Positions 51,705 to 61,155 of a stretch of 64,000 bases of DNA are shown piece by piece (the first letter of the stretch is position 1; every line of letters begins with the position of its first letter). The notes beneath the pieces are model-generated. The model did not search any database and had not been told where the DNA came from. It was given only the letters and a program-made list of their open reading frames with translations. A program made the position numbers and the translations under genes. This stretch comes from Armatimonadota bacterium (GTDB lineage Bacteria; Armatimonadota; Chthonomonadetes; Chthonomonadales; CAJBBX01): contig JAPLCQ010000092.1 of NCBI GenBank assembly GCA_026392115.1, forward strand, positions 1-64,000. Direction: 5' to 3'.

Positions 51705-54686
51705 TTGACCACATCCGAGAACGACAACGTTGATCGCAGCCCGGGCGCACCGGACGTCGCGACGCCCAGGCCGGAGACCTTTCCGATCGTGGGCATCGGG
51801 GCTTCGGCCGGCGGGCTGGCGGCTTTCGAGGCCTTCTTCTCCGGGATGCCGCCGGACGCCGATACGGGCATGGCCTTCGTGCTGGTGCAGCACCTGGCGC
51901 CCGACCACAAGAGCATGCTCTCCAGCCTCGTGAGCCGCTACACGCGGATGCGGGTCCAGGAGGTCGAGGACGGCATGCCGATCCGGCCCGACTGCGCCTA
52001 TATCATCCCGCCGAACCGCAACATGTCGGTGCGCGGCGGCGCCCTCCACCTGGTGGAGCAGGACCGGCAGCACGGCGTTCGGCTGCCCATCGACTACCTC
52101 TTCCGCTCGCTGGCCGAGGATCAGCACGAGCGCGCCATCTCCATCGTGCTCTCGGGGACGGGCAGCGACGGGACGCTGGGCACGCGGGCGATCAAGGGCG
52201 AGGGCGGCCTGACGCTGGCCCAGAGCCCGGACAGCACCGAGTTCACCGGCATGCCGCAGAGCGCCATCGACACCGGCATGGTGGACATGGTGGTGGCCCC
52301 CAACGAGATGCCGGCGCGGTTGCTCGCCTATGTCGAGCGCGCCTGGTGGAACGCGGCGCAGCCCGGCGCGCCGGCCGGAGCCGGCAACGAGAGCGGCCTG
52401 CGGACCGTGCTCGCGTTGGTGAAGACGCACACGGGGCACGACCTGTCGCCCTACAAGCCCAGCACCATCGTTCGCCGCGTCCGCCGCCGTATGGCGGTCC
52501 TGCAGATCGAGACGATGGAGGCCTACGCCCGCTTCCTGTGCGGCGCCCCGTCCGAGTTGGACGCGCTCTTCTATGACCTCCTCATCGGCGTGACGAGCTT
52601 CTTCCGCGACGGCCCCGCCTTCGCCGCGCTGGAGGAGCATGTGCTGCCCGCCCTCTTCGACGGCCACGGCGAGGACTCAATGATCCGCATCTGGGTTCCC
52701 GGCTGCGCCACCGGTGAGGAGGCCTACTCGCTGGCCATCCTGGTGCAGGAGCGGCTCGAGGAGCGGCGGCGCGGGCCGGGAATGCTCATCTTCGCCACGG
52801 ACATCGACTCGCGGGCCATCCTGCACGCCAGGACCGGCGTCTATCCCGCCAGCATCACCGCCGATGTCTCGCCGGAACGCCTGGCGCGGCACTTCACGCG
52901 GGAGCCCGGCGGCGCCTACCGCATCAGCAAGAACATTCGGAGTTCGGTGATCTTCTCCAAGCAGGACGTCACGCGGGACCCGCCCTTCTCCCGCCTCGAC
53001 CTCATCGCCTGCCGGAACGTGCTCATCTACATGGGCGCCGAGCTGCAGAAGCGCCTGATCCCGCTGTTCCACTACGCCCTGAAGCCCAACGGCTTCCTGC
53101 TTCTCGGCATGTCCGAGACGGTGGGCGAGTTCGCCAACGAGTACACGGCCGTCGACCGCAAGGCCAGGCTCTATCGCCGCAACCTCAGCCCCATGCCCGG
53201 TCGAGCCGCCGGCCCCATCGGGGTCTCCGGCCCGTCATCCTCTCCCGCGCCCGCCCGAGTACCGACACGGCCAAAACACGAGGTGGACTCGTCATTGCGC
53301 GAAATCATTGAGCGTGAATTGCTTCGGCACACGTCGCCGGTGGGGGTCCTGGTGAACCTCCGCGGCGATATCCTCTATCTGCACGGTCGGACCGGCCAGT
53401 TCCTGGAGCCCACCGCGGGAGCCGCCGGCCTCAACGTCCTGAGGATGGCGAGGGACGGCCTGCGCCCCAGCCTCGCGGGCGCCCTGGAGACCGCGGCCGC
53501 CACGCAGGACATCGCTTCGCGCGACCCCGTGCGCGTCGGCACCAACGGCTCGTGGACCGATGTCCGCGTCACCGTGCGCCCGGTGCGGCAGGAGCGCATC
53601 GGCTCGCACGGAGCGGACCTGTTCGTGGTGGCCTTCGACGAGGTCCCGAAGCCGGGCTCCGGGGCGCAAGCGGATGCCGAGGCCCCGGCCGGCCAGGCGA
53701 CCCCACAGGCCACGGACGAGCGGGTCGATGCCCTGCGCCGCGACGTGATGGCCAAGGAAGACCGCATCCGGACGCTGCAGGAGGAGATGGAGACCTCGTG
53801 CGAGGAGCTGCAATCGGCCAACGAGGAGCTCCAGTCGGTGAACGAGGAGCTGCAGTCCACGAACGAGGAGCTGGAGACCTCCAAGGAGGAGCTGCAGGCG
53901 CTGAACGAGGAGCTGACCACCATCAACGCCGAGCTCCACTCGAGCATCGTGGAGCTGTCGCGCGCCAACAACGACATGAACAACCTGTTGGCCGGCACGG
54001 GCATCGGCACCCTCTTCACCGACCACGACCTGCGCATCCTGCGCTTCACGCCGCCGGCCGCCAAGGTGATCAACCTGATCCCGGCGGACGTGGGCCGGCC
54101 CATCGGTCACATCGCCTCCAAGCTGATGGACTACTCGAGCCTCGAGGCCGACATCCAGTCGGTGCTCGACACGCTCATTTCGAAGCATATCGAGGTCCAG
54201 ACCGCGAACGGCGCCTGGTACCTGATGCATATCCGGCCGTACCGCACGCTGGAGAACGCCATCGAGGGCGCCGTCGTCACCTTCGACGAGATCACGGAGA
54301 TGCGCAAGGCCCGCGAGGCGCTGCGGGAGACGCAGATCCTGCGCCGAATGGCCCCCGCGATCATCGACTCGCGCGACCCCGTGATCCTGCAGGACCTGAC
54401 GGGCCAGGCGCTGGCCTGGAACCCCGCCGCCTGTTCGATGTACGGCTGGACGGAGGCCGAGGCCCTGGAACTCAAGGCCTCCGACCGCATCTCCGCCGGC
54501 ACCGTTCAGCGCGAGCTGGCGGCGCTGGGCGGACTCAACCGCGGCGAGGCGCTCGACCCCTACGCGGCGGAACGGCTCTGCAAGGACGGCTCCACGATCC
54601 GCGTCCTCGTGACGGCCACGGCCCTGGTGAAGGACGACGGGGAGGTGTACGGCGTGGCCTCCACCGAAAGGAAACTCGATACATGA
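51705..54686 (+). CDS. CheB-CheR fusion protein with coiled coil and PAS domains
   Basis: 993 aa if started at the TTG at 51705, which has a perfect AGGAGG 5 nt upstream; an ATG at 51630 has none. CheB methylesterase comes first: Ser34 in IGASAGGL, His63 in VQHLAPDH, Asp155 in GTGSDGTLG. CheR methyltransferase follows: VTSFFRDG, VPGCATGEEAYSLAI, LDLIACRNVLIYMG. Next comes the typical ELQSANEELQSVNEELQSTN coiled coil, then two PAS domains. Such fusions act in chemotaxis-like or stress signalling through methylation of unknown partners. It has no receiver or kinase domain of its own and no chemoreceptor gene nearby. It overlaps the PAS gene by ATGA. Confidence 0.9.
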   Translation: MTTSENDNVDRSPGAPDVATPRPETFPIVGIGASAGGLAAFEAFFSGMPPDADTGMAFVLVQHLAPDHKSMLSSLVSRYTRMRVQEVEDGMPIRPDCAYIIPPNRNMSVRGGALHLVEQDRQHGVRLPIDYLFRSLAEDQHERAISIVLSGTGSDGTLGTRAIKGEGGLTLAQSPDSTEFTGMPQSAIDTGMVDMVVAPNEMPARLLAYVERAWWNAAQPGAPAGAGNESGLRTVLALVKTHTGHDLSPYKPSTIVRRVRRRMAVLQIETMEAYARFLCGAPSELDALFYDLLIGVTSFFRDGPAFAALEEHVLPALFDGHGEDSMIRIWVPGCATGEEAYSLAILVQERLEERRRGPGMLIFATDIDSRAILHARTGVYPASITADVSPERLARHFTREPGGAYRISKNIRSSVIFSKQDVTRDPPFSRLDLIACRNVLIYMGAELQKRLIPLFHYALKPNGFLLLGMSETVGEFANEYTAVDRKARLYRRNLSPMPGRAAGPIGVSGPSSSPAPARVPTRPKHEVDSSLREIIERELLRHTSPVGVLVNLRGDILYLHGRTGQFLEPTAGAAGLNVLRMARDGLRPSLAGALETAAATQDIASRDPVRVGTNGSWTDVRVTVRPVRQERIGSHGADLFVVAFDEVPKPGSGAQADAEAPAGQATPQATDERVDALRRDVMAKEDRIRTLQEEMETSCEELQSANEELQSVNEELQSTNEELETSKEELQALNEELTTINAELHSSIVELSRANNDMNNLLAGTGIGTLFTDHDLRILRFTPPAAKVINLIPADVGRPIGHIASKLMDYSSLEADIQSVLDTLISKHIEVQTANGAWYLMHIRPYRTLENAIEGAVVTFDEITEMRKAREALRETQILRRMAPAIIDSRDPVILQDLTGQALAWNPAACSMYGWTEAEALELKASDRISAGTVQRELAALGGLNRGEALDPYAAERLCKDGSTIRVLVTATALVKDDGEVYGVASTERKLDT

Positions 54687-55609
54687 CGGAGGCCGACGGC
54701 AAGGTGGCCACGCCGCTGTGGGACGAACTGCGGAGTCGTGCCGAGGCGCAGGCCGCGAGCGCGCACATCGATGACGAGAAGGCTGAGTCCGCGCTCCTGC
54801 ACGAACTCCGGGTCCATCGGATCGAGCTGGAGATGCAGAACGACGAGCTGCGGGCCGCCCTCGAGCGCGTGGAAGAGGTCCAAGCGCGGTTCCAGGGCCT
54901 CTTCGAGTCGGCCCCCATCGGCTACCTCTGCTTCGATGCGACGTGGGTGATCCGCGAGGCCAACGGCGTTGCGGCCGATATGCTGGGCATCGACAGGGAT
55001 ACCCTCATCGACCGACCGTTTGCGAGCTTCGTGACGCCCGACGACCAGGACGCGCTCCACCAGCATCGCCGCGCGTTCCACGGCGGGATGCGGCAACACG
55101 TCACGGAACTGCGGCTGCGCACGGTGGGCGGCGGTCAAAGGCCGGTGCGGCTCGACACCGTTCGCGCCGAGGGCGTCGCCGGCGGGCTTCGCTACCACAT
55201 GGCGATCACCGACATGACGGAGCAGCACGCCGCCATGGACGCCCTGCTCGACGGCGAGCGGTGGCACCGGGCGGTGCTGGAGGCCGCGCCGGACGGGTTC
55301 CTTCAGGCGGACCGCGACGGACGGCTCGTGAGCGTGAACCAGGCGCTCGAGCGCATGACGGGCTACGGGAGGTCGGAACTCGCCAGGATGCGCACCGCCG
55401 ATCTGTGGGCCGACGATTGCGGGGCCTCGTGCGCCGCCATGGTGCAGCGGGCGATGCTGGGCGAGGCCGCGACGTTCGAGACGCGGTGCAGGCGGAAGGA
55501 CGGCTCGGAGTTCGACGCGGAGGTGAGCCTCCAGTACCATCAGTTCGGCGCCGGGCGCCTGGTGGGTTTCGTGCGCGACGTCGCGGAGCGCAAGCGGCCC
55601 GCCGACTAA
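54683..55609 (+). CDS. PAS-only sensor protein without an output domain
   Basis: 308 aa, starting in an ATGA overlap with the CheB-CheR stop and preceded by AAAGGAAA. A short coiled coil (HELRVHRIELEMQNDELRAA) leads to two PAS domains (about 75-190, FESAPIGYLCFDATWVIREA; about 200-305, LEAAPDGFLQADRDGRLVS). The first half looks like the input part of a hybrid kinase, but the protein stops at VGFVRDVAERKRPAD, where a histidine kinase domain would normally start. It probably works by docking to the CheB-CheR protein or another kinase. No truncation scar is seen: the stop is followed by 92 nt of non-coding DNA. Confidence 0.85.
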   Translation: MTEADGKVATPLWDELRSRAEAQAASAHIDDEKAESALLHELRVHRIELEMQNDELRAALERVEEVQARFQGLFESAPIGYLCFDATWVIREANGVAADMLGIDRDTLIDRPFASFVTPDDQDALHQHRRAFHGGMRQHVTELRLRTVGGGQRPVRLDTVRAEGVAGGLRYHMAITDMTEQHAAMDALLDGERWHRAVLEAAPDGFLQADRDGRLVSVNQALERMTGYGRSELARMRTADLWADDCGASCAAMVQRAMLGEAATFETRCRRKDGSEFDAEVSLQYHQFGAGRLVGFVRDVAERKRPAD

Positions 55610-55701
55610 CAGAGGCCCGCTCCCCGCCAAGCAGGGATTACCGCATCGATGCCGAACCTGTAGGGGCGGCGGTTGCCGTGATCTCTTGGAGGGGGTGCGG
55701 G

Positions 55702-57414
55702 ATGCGAGTGTTCGCTGGAGGCTTGCTCGGGTGGGCGGCGGTTGCCGCGTTGGGTCCGGCGCTGCTGCCGGGGGCGGCCGGCGCGCAGGCCATGGCCGGT
55801 CCGGAGGAGACGGCGCGCATCCAGGCCGCGCTGCCCGACCACGCGCCCGCCAGGCCGCTGAAGCCGCGGCGGCTGCTCATCTTCGACCTCAACGTGATCT
55901 ACGGCGGGCACGGCTCCATCCCCACCGCCAACACCGCCTTCACGCTCATGGGCAAGAAGACGGGCGCCTTCGAGACCGTGGTCAGCCGCGACCCGGCCGT
56001 CTTCTCCGCCGAGAGCCTGAAGACGTTCGACGCCGTCTTCTTCAACAACACCGTGGGCAACCAGTTCACCGACCCGACGCTGCGGCGCAACCTGCTGGAG
56101 TTCGTGCTGGGCGGCGGCGGGCTCATGGGCGTCCACGGCACCACCGTGGGATTCACCCGTTGGGACCAGGGCGCGGCCGACGACTGGCCCGAGTGGGGAT
56201 GCATGCTGGGCGGACGGGGCGCCAACCACCGCGCCGCCGACGAGGCCGTGCTGGTCCGCAACGAGGACCCGCTTCATCCGGTGACCGCCATGCTGGGCCA
56301 CGACTTCCGCGCCGCCGACGAGTTCTTCCGCTTCAGCCCGCCCTACTCCCGCGAGAGGGTCCGCGTGCTGCTGAGCCTGGACAACGCCCGGTCGGCTGCC
56401 CTGCAGGGGATCGACCGGCTGCCCAGAATCCGCGAAGACGAGGACTACGCCGTCGCCTGGGTGCGCAACTACGGCCGGGGCCGCGTCTTCTACTCGTCCA
56501 TGGCGCACAATCCCAAGGTCTTCTGGGACCCGGCCATGCTCAAGTTCTACCTGGCCGCCGCGCAGTTCGCCCTGGGCGACCTGCCCGCGCCGACGGTTCC
56601 CAGCGCCAAGCTGACGCCGGCCATCCGGGCGCAGGAGAAGCTGGGTTGGCGGCTGGGCGTCGAGGCCTATACCTTCAGCCGCTACACGCTCTTCGAGGCC
56701 ATCGAGAAGACCGCGGCGCTGGGCTTGCCCTACATGGGCGGGCTCAGCGTCCAGAAGGTGGGCGGCGGCATCGACAAGAACTTCGAGCCGGGCCTCAGCG
56801 ACGAGGAGCTGCAGCAGGTCCGAATGAAGCTGGACGCCGCCGGCATACGGATGCTCACCTACTACATCCAGGACATCCCCGGCGACGAGGCCGGCTGCCG
56901 CAAGGTCTTCGAGTTCGGGAAGAAGATGGGCGTCGAGGTCTTCATGGCCGAGCCCGCCCTGGCGGCCCTGCCGACCATCGACCGCTTCTGCAACGAGTAC
57001 GGCATCAAGGTGGGGCTCCACAACCACGACCAGAAGGCCTCCCCGAACACATGGTGCGCCGACGCGGTCCTGAAGACCTGCCAGGGACGCAGCAAGATGA
57101 TCGGCGCGGCCGCCGACGTGGGCTACTGGATGCGCAGCGGGCTGGACTGCATCGCCGGCGTGCGGAAGCTGGGCGACCGGCTGATCACGCTCCAGATGCA
57201 CGACCTGAACGAGATCACCCCCGACGGCCACGACGTGGCCTGGGGAAGCGGCGCGGGCAAGTCCGAGGCGCTGATTCTGGAGCTGCGGCGGCTGGGCGTG
57301 AAGCCGGTCATGTTCGGGATCGAGCACGCCTACAACTGGACCACCAGCATGCCGGAGATCGCGCAGACGATCCGTTTCTTCGACGGGCTGGCGTTGCGGA
57401 CCGCCAAACCGTGA
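55702..57414 (+). CDS. ThuA-like domain fused to a sugar-isomerase TIM barrel
   Basis: 570 aa from the ATG at 55702 (GGAGGGGG upstream) with signal peptide MRVFAGGLLGWAAVAALGP. Residues about 50-300 are a ThuA/trehalose-utilisation-like glutaminase-fold domain (LLIFDLNVIYGGHG, VFFNNTVGNQF, GGGLMGVHGTTVGF). Residues about 310-565 are an AP-endonuclease-2/xylose-isomerase-like TIM barrel (LGVEAYTFSRYTLFEAIEKT, KVGLHNHDQKASPNTW, LQMHDLNEITPDG) with metal-binding His/Asp/Glu. The order suggests recognition and isomerisation or keto-sugar processing in the periplasm. The stop overlaps the next start as GTGA, so the oxidoreductase is its partner. Confidence 0.85.
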   Translation: MRVFAGGLLGWAAVAALGPALLPGAAGAQAMAGPEETARIQAALPDHAPARPLKPRRLLIFDLNVIYGGHGSIPTANTAFTLMGKKTGAFETVVSRDPAVFSAESLKTFDAVFFNNTVGNQFTDPTLRRNLLEFVLGGGGLMGVHGTTVGFTRWDQGAADDWPEWGCMLGGRGANHRAADEAVLVRNEDPLHPVTAMLGHDFRAADEFFRFSPPYSRERVRVLLSLDNARSAALQGIDRLPRIREDEDYAVAWVRNYGRGRVFYSSMAHNPKVFWDPAMLKFYLAAAQFALGDLPAPTVPSAKLTPAIRAQEKLGWRLGVEAYTFSRYTLFEAIEKTAALGLPYMGGLSVQKVGGGIDKNFEPGLSDEELQQVRMKLDAAGIRMLTYYIQDIPGDEAGCRKVFEFGKKMGVEVFMAEPALAALPTIDRFCNEYGIKVGLHNHDQKASPNTWCADAVLKTCQGRSKMIGAAADVGYWMRSGLDCIAGVRKLGDRLITLQMHDLNEITPDGHDVAWGSGAGKSEALILELRRLGVKPVMFGIEHAYNWTTSMPEIAQTIRFFDGLALRTAKP

Positions 57415-58748
57415 GCGGCGAGAGCGGCCTGACGCGGCGCGATCTGGCGCTGCGGGCGGCGGCGGCGGGTCCGCTGCTGCTCCCGTGGGCCGCGCGAGGC
57501 GCCCCGGCGCCCAGCGCGCGCATCACGGTGGCCGTCATCGGGCTCGGGGCCATGGGATCGGGCCACCTGGCCTACTGCCTCGGCGACCGCTCGGTGCAGT
57601 TGCTGGCCCTCTGCGACGTGGACCGCGTGCGGCGCGACGACGGCATGCGGACCGTGGCGGCCTTCTACGGGGCCCAGGGCGCCACGAGCGTGAAGCCCTA
57701 CAACGACTATCGCGACATCCTCGCCCGGTCGGACATCGACGCCGTGCTCATCGCCACGCCGGACCATTGGCATACGCCCATCTCGGTCCACGCGGCGCAG
57801 GCCGGCAAGGACGTCTACTGCGAGAAGCCGATCAGCATGAACATCGCCGAGGGGCGGCGCCTGGTCAACGTCATGCGCGAGCACGCCCGCGTCTTCCAGA
57901 CCGGCACGCAGTACCGATCCATCACCACCATCCGCAACGTGGTGCGCTTCGTGCGGCGCGGCGGGCTGGGCAAGGTGAAGCACGCCTTCACGCTCTGGTC
58001 GCGCACCGAGGGCTCCTTCACGCCGGTGAGCTACCCGCTGCCGGCGGAGCCCGTGCCCGACGGGCTGGACTGGGACCTCTGGGTGGGCCCCGCCCCGTGG
58101 CGGCCCTACAACAGCCGCTTCCACCGCAACCCCGTGCCGGGCGTGGTGCCCTGGGCCTTCTGCGAGGACTTCGGCGTGGCCTCCATCACCTGGCACCACT
58201 CCCACGCGGCCGACGTGGCGCAGTACGCGCTGGGCGTGGAGGAGACGGGGCCGGTGGAGATCATCCACCCCTCGTCCAACCGCTTCCCCACGCTCACGTT
58301 CCGCTACGCGAACGGCACGCTGCTGCACCTGGTGGAGGACTGGGGCATGGTGAAGAACAGCTACAACGCCGTGCCCGCCGACTCGCGGCTGGAGGGCAAC
58401 TTCGGCGCCCTCTACGTGGGCGAGCGCGGCTGGGTCACCTCGATGTACGGCTCCGGCCGGCTGGAGGGCGCGCCCGAGAGCCTCTTCGAGGAGATGGAGA
58501 TGCCGCGCCACGAGGCCGGCTGGGGGCAGGACCACCACGGCAACTGGCTGGAGTGCATCCGCACCCGGAACCGAACGCGGACCGACGGCGAGCTGGGGCA
58601 CCGTTCGGCCTCGCTGGGGCACCTGGCGCATATCGCGTACAAGCTCCAACGGAGCCTGAAGTGGGACCCGGTGCGCGAGGTCTTCCCCGCCGATCCCGAG
58701 GCCAACCGTCTCTGTTCGCGCGCCATGCGCGAGCCGTGGCGGCTGTAG
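57411..58748 (+). CDS. Tat-exported Gfo/Idh/MocA oxidoreductase
   Basis: 445 aa from the GTG at 57411, overlapping the previous stop. A Tat leader (LTRRDLALRAAAAGPLLLPW) precedes the Rossmann fold VAVIGLGAMGSGHLAYC, the EKP motif in YCEKPISMNIAEGRRL and TPDHWHTPISVHAAQAGKDV. The C-terminal substrate domain has CEDFGVASITWHHSHAADVA with likely catalytic His residues. It is typical of periplasmic sugar oxidoreductases that create 3-keto sugars, with tightly bound NAD(P). Translational coupling to the ThuA-isomerase fusion suggests one pathway. A HEAT-repeat lipoprotein gene follows 9 nt later. Confidence 0.91.
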   Translation: MSGESGLTRRDLALRAAAAGPLLLPWAARGAPAPSARITVAVIGLGAMGSGHLAYCLGDRSVQLLALCDVDRVRRDDGMRTVAAFYGAQGATSVKPYNDYRDILARSDIDAVLIATPDHWHTPISVHAAQAGKDVYCEKPISMNIAEGRRLVNVMREHARVFQTGTQYRSITTIRNVVRFVRRGGLGKVKHAFTLWSRTEGSFTPVSYPLPAEPVPDGLDWDLWVGPAPWRPYNSRFHRNPVPGVVPWAFCEDFGVASITWHHSHAADVAQYALGVEETGPVEIIHPSSNRFPTLTFRYANGTLLHLVEDWGMVKNSYNAVPADSRLEGNFGALYVGERGWVTSMYGSGRLEGAPESLFEEMEMPRHEAGWGQDHHGNWLECIRTRNRTRTDGELGHRSASLGHLAHIAYKLQRSLKWDPVREVFPADPEANRLCSRAMREPWRL

Positions 58749-58757
58749 GAGGCCCCC

Positions 58758-61073
58758 ATGCGAACCATCCTCGCCGCGCTGCTCCTCTGCCTGGCCGCCG
58801 TCGGCTGCTCTGCGGAGCGCTTCCCGGTGAAGCTGAACGAGCATACGCGCCTGGGCCAGCGCTTCACCTCCAAGCTGCCCGTGGCCGATGTGTACGTCTC
58901 CATGCCCAGTTGGTCCGACAACGAGGGCGGGCTCACTCTCACGCTCTGGGACAGCCCCGCGCGCGGCCGCTCGCTGGCTCGGCGCGTGCTGACGGGCGTG
59001 CGGGACAACGAGATGGTCGCCGTCCGGCTGACCCGCTCGCTGCCCGCCGGCTCCTACTACTGGGAGATCAGCGACCGCACGGGCCTGACCGCCATCGGCC
59101 TCTACTGCGACGACCTGCCCGCCGACACGGCGGACTGCGCCTACACCGACGGCGCCCCCAACCCCCGGCGCGCGTTCCTCTTCGAGGTGGCCACGTCGCT
59201 CACGCCCATGCGGCGCGAGGCGCTGCTCATCGCCGACCTGGCGCCGGGCAAGCCGCGGGCCGTGCGGGAGCAGGCGTGCCGGGGCCTGGCGCGCGTGGGC
59301 TCCGCCGCCTGCGTTCCCGCCCTGAGCCGGATGCTGGCCGACGCCGACCTGGCCCACATGGCTCGGTTCGCGATGGAGGGTCTGCCCTCGCCGACCGTCG
59401 ATGCGGCCTTCCGGGCCGCACTGGGGCGCCTGAGCGGGCCGAGGCTGGTGGGCGTGATCAACTCCGCGGGCGTACGGCGCGACAACGCGGCCGCTCCCAG
59501 GCTCGCCCAGCTCCTGAAGGCCGGCGACGCCGCAGTGGCCGCCGCGGCGGCCGCCGCGCTGGGGCGCATCGGGTCGACCGAGGCGGCCTCCGCACTGACG
59601 AGAGCGTGGGCGTGGGCTCCCGTCGCGCTGCGGCCCTCCGTGGCCGAGGCGAGCCTCGAGTGCGCCGCCGGGCTGATGGCCGCAGGCAACGCGGCCACAG
59701 CCGCTCCGATCTACGACCGCCTGTGCGCCCTGGGAGCGCCTCGGCAGTTCCGGGCCGGGGCCGCGCGGGGTTCGATCCTCTGCCGGGGCAAGCAGGCCGC
59801 CGCACGGCTGGCGGAGCTGCTGCGCGGGTCCGACGACGACCTGCGCGACGGGGCGCTCTGGGCCGCGCGGCACGACCTGCCCGGAGCCGAGACCACGCGC
59901 GCTCTGACCTCGGCGCTGGCAGGTCTGCCCGAGGCGACCCAGCTCAGGCTGCTGGACGTGCTGGCGGGACGCGGCGACGCGGCCGCCCTGCCCGCCCTGC
60001 GCGCCTGCGCCGGCGCTGCATCGACGCCGATGCGCGTGGCCGCGGCGGGCGCCATCGCACGGCTGGGCGGCGCTTCCGAGGCCGGTGCGCTGGTGGCGCT
60101 GATGGACGACAAGACCCCCGAAGTGCGCCAGGCCGCGCAGGAGGCGCTGGCGAGCCTGCCCGGCCGCGAAGTGTCCGCCGCCACGGCGAGGCTGCTGACC
60201 CACGCGCAGCCCGCGCGGAGGGCCGACGGCGCCGCGCTGGCCCAGCGGCTCAAGCTGGCGGCCCTGGCTCCGGCGTTGGCCGGCGCCCTGCGCGACCCAT
60301 CCGCCACGGTACGGACGGCGGCCGCGCGCGCCCTCTCCGAGTTGGGGATGCCCGGGCAGGCTCCGGCGCTGTGCGCCGCGCTGGCGGCGGGGAGCGGCGG
60401 CCCGGACTGCGACGCCATGGAGCAGGCGCTGACCGCCATCGCGGGCCGCGCCGGCGACCTGGAGGCCGCGGCAGCTCCGCCCGCCGACGCCCTGTCGCAC
60501 GCCACTGCTTCGGGCAGGGCTTCTCTGCTGCGCGTGCTGGGCAGCATCGGCAGCGGCCGCGCGCTGCAGGCCGTGCGGGCGACGCTGGCCGGGTCCGACC
60601 CGGCAGCGCGAGCCGCGGCGGCGGATGTGCTCTGCTCGTGGCCCGGCGAGGCGGCCGCGCCGGAGATGCTCACGCTGGCCCAGGGCGCGGGCGCTCCCGC
60701 CGAGCGGACCAAGGCATTGCGGGGCCTCCTGCGGCTGGCGGGCGTGGCCGAGCTACCGGCGGACCGCCGCCTGGCCCTCTGCGCCCAGGCCGCGCCGCTG
60801 ATCCAGCGCGACCCCGAGCGGCAGATGCTGCTCAGCGCGCTGGCGGGCATCGCGGCCTGGGCCGCGATGGAGCTGGCGTTGCCGCTGCTGGAGAGCCCCG
60901 GAGTGAAGGAAGAGGCCTGCGCCACCGTGACCGCCATCGCGGCGGGCCTGGCCGACGGTCCCGGCAGCGCCAAGCTGACGCAGCCGCTGGCGCGGGTGAT
61001 CGCCGCCTCGCCCGCACAAGCCACCGCCGAGAAGGCGCGGGCGCTGGTGGAGAAGGTGCGGCAGTACCGGTAG
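58758..61073 (+). CDS. HEAT-repeat lipoprotein
   Basis: 771 aa. The leader ends LLLCLAAVGC with Cys17 in lipobox position, so it is probably lipid-anchored. A beta-rich N-terminal domain (about 20-145; GGLTLTLWDSPARGRSLARR, GSYYWEISDRTGLTAIGLY) precedes about 15 HEAT-like repeats rich in Ala and Leu (PRLAQLLKAGDAAVAAAAAA, GALVALMDDKTPEVRQAAQE, LAGALRDPSATVRTAAARAL). It is likely a scaffold for protein or glycan contacts with the co-transcribed ThuA-isomerase and oxidoreductase. No catalytic motif is seen. Confidence 0.82.
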   Translation: MRTILAALLLCLAAVGCSAERFPVKLNEHTRLGQRFTSKLPVADVYVSMPSWSDNEGGLTLTLWDSPARGRSLARRVLTGVRDNEMVAVRLTRSLPAGSYYWEISDRTGLTAIGLYCDDLPADTADCAYTDGAPNPRRAFLFEVATSLTPMRREALLIADLAPGKPRAVREQACRGLARVGSAACVPALSRMLADADLAHMARFAMEGLPSPTVDAAFRAALGRLSGPRLVGVINSAGVRRDNAAAPRLAQLLKAGDAAVAAAAAAALGRIGSTEAASALTRAWAWAPVALRPSVAEASLECAAGLMAAGNAATAAPIYDRLCALGAPRQFRAGAARGSILCRGKQAAARLAELLRGSDDDLRDGALWAARHDLPGAETTRALTSALAGLPEATQLRLLDVLAGRGDAAALPALRACAGAASTPMRVAAAGAIARLGGASEAGALVALMDDKTPEVRQAAQEALASLPGREVSAATARLLTHAQPARRADGAALAQRLKLAALAPALAGALRDPSATVRTAAARALSELGMPGQAPALCAALAAGSGGPDCDAMEQALTAIAGRAGDLEAAAAPPADALSHATASGRASLLRVLGSIGSGRALQAVRATLAGSDPAARAAAADVLCSWPGEAAAPEMLTLAQGAGAPAERTKALRGLLRLAGVAELPADRRLALCAQAAPLIQRDPERQMLLSALAGIAAWAAMELALPLLESPGVKEEACATVTAIAAGLADGPGSAKLTQPLARVIAASPAQATAEKARALVEKVRQYR

Positions 61074-61091
61074 GGCCGCCGACAGCCGAGC

Positions 61092-61155
61092 CAACGCGGT
61101 CAACGAGGTCAAGGGGCCTGTGACGTTGTTGACGGGGTTGATCTGGTTGTCAGGG
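61092..61155. repeat. 9-bp tandem repeats in both orientations at a gene end
   Basis: Units of the TTGACNNNG type run on both strands: CAACGCGGT, CAACGAGGT, CAAGGGGCC, then TGACGTTGT, TGACGGGGT, TGATCTGGT, TGTCAGGGG. They lie between the convergent HEAT and GH42-like genes and overlap the last codons of the latter. Confidence 0.7.

Noticed and set aside
57485-61123. 1212-codon plus-strand ORF
   Set aside because: It overlaps the oxidoreductase and HEAT genes in another frame, is Arg/Gly/Ala-rich and lacks domain motifs.
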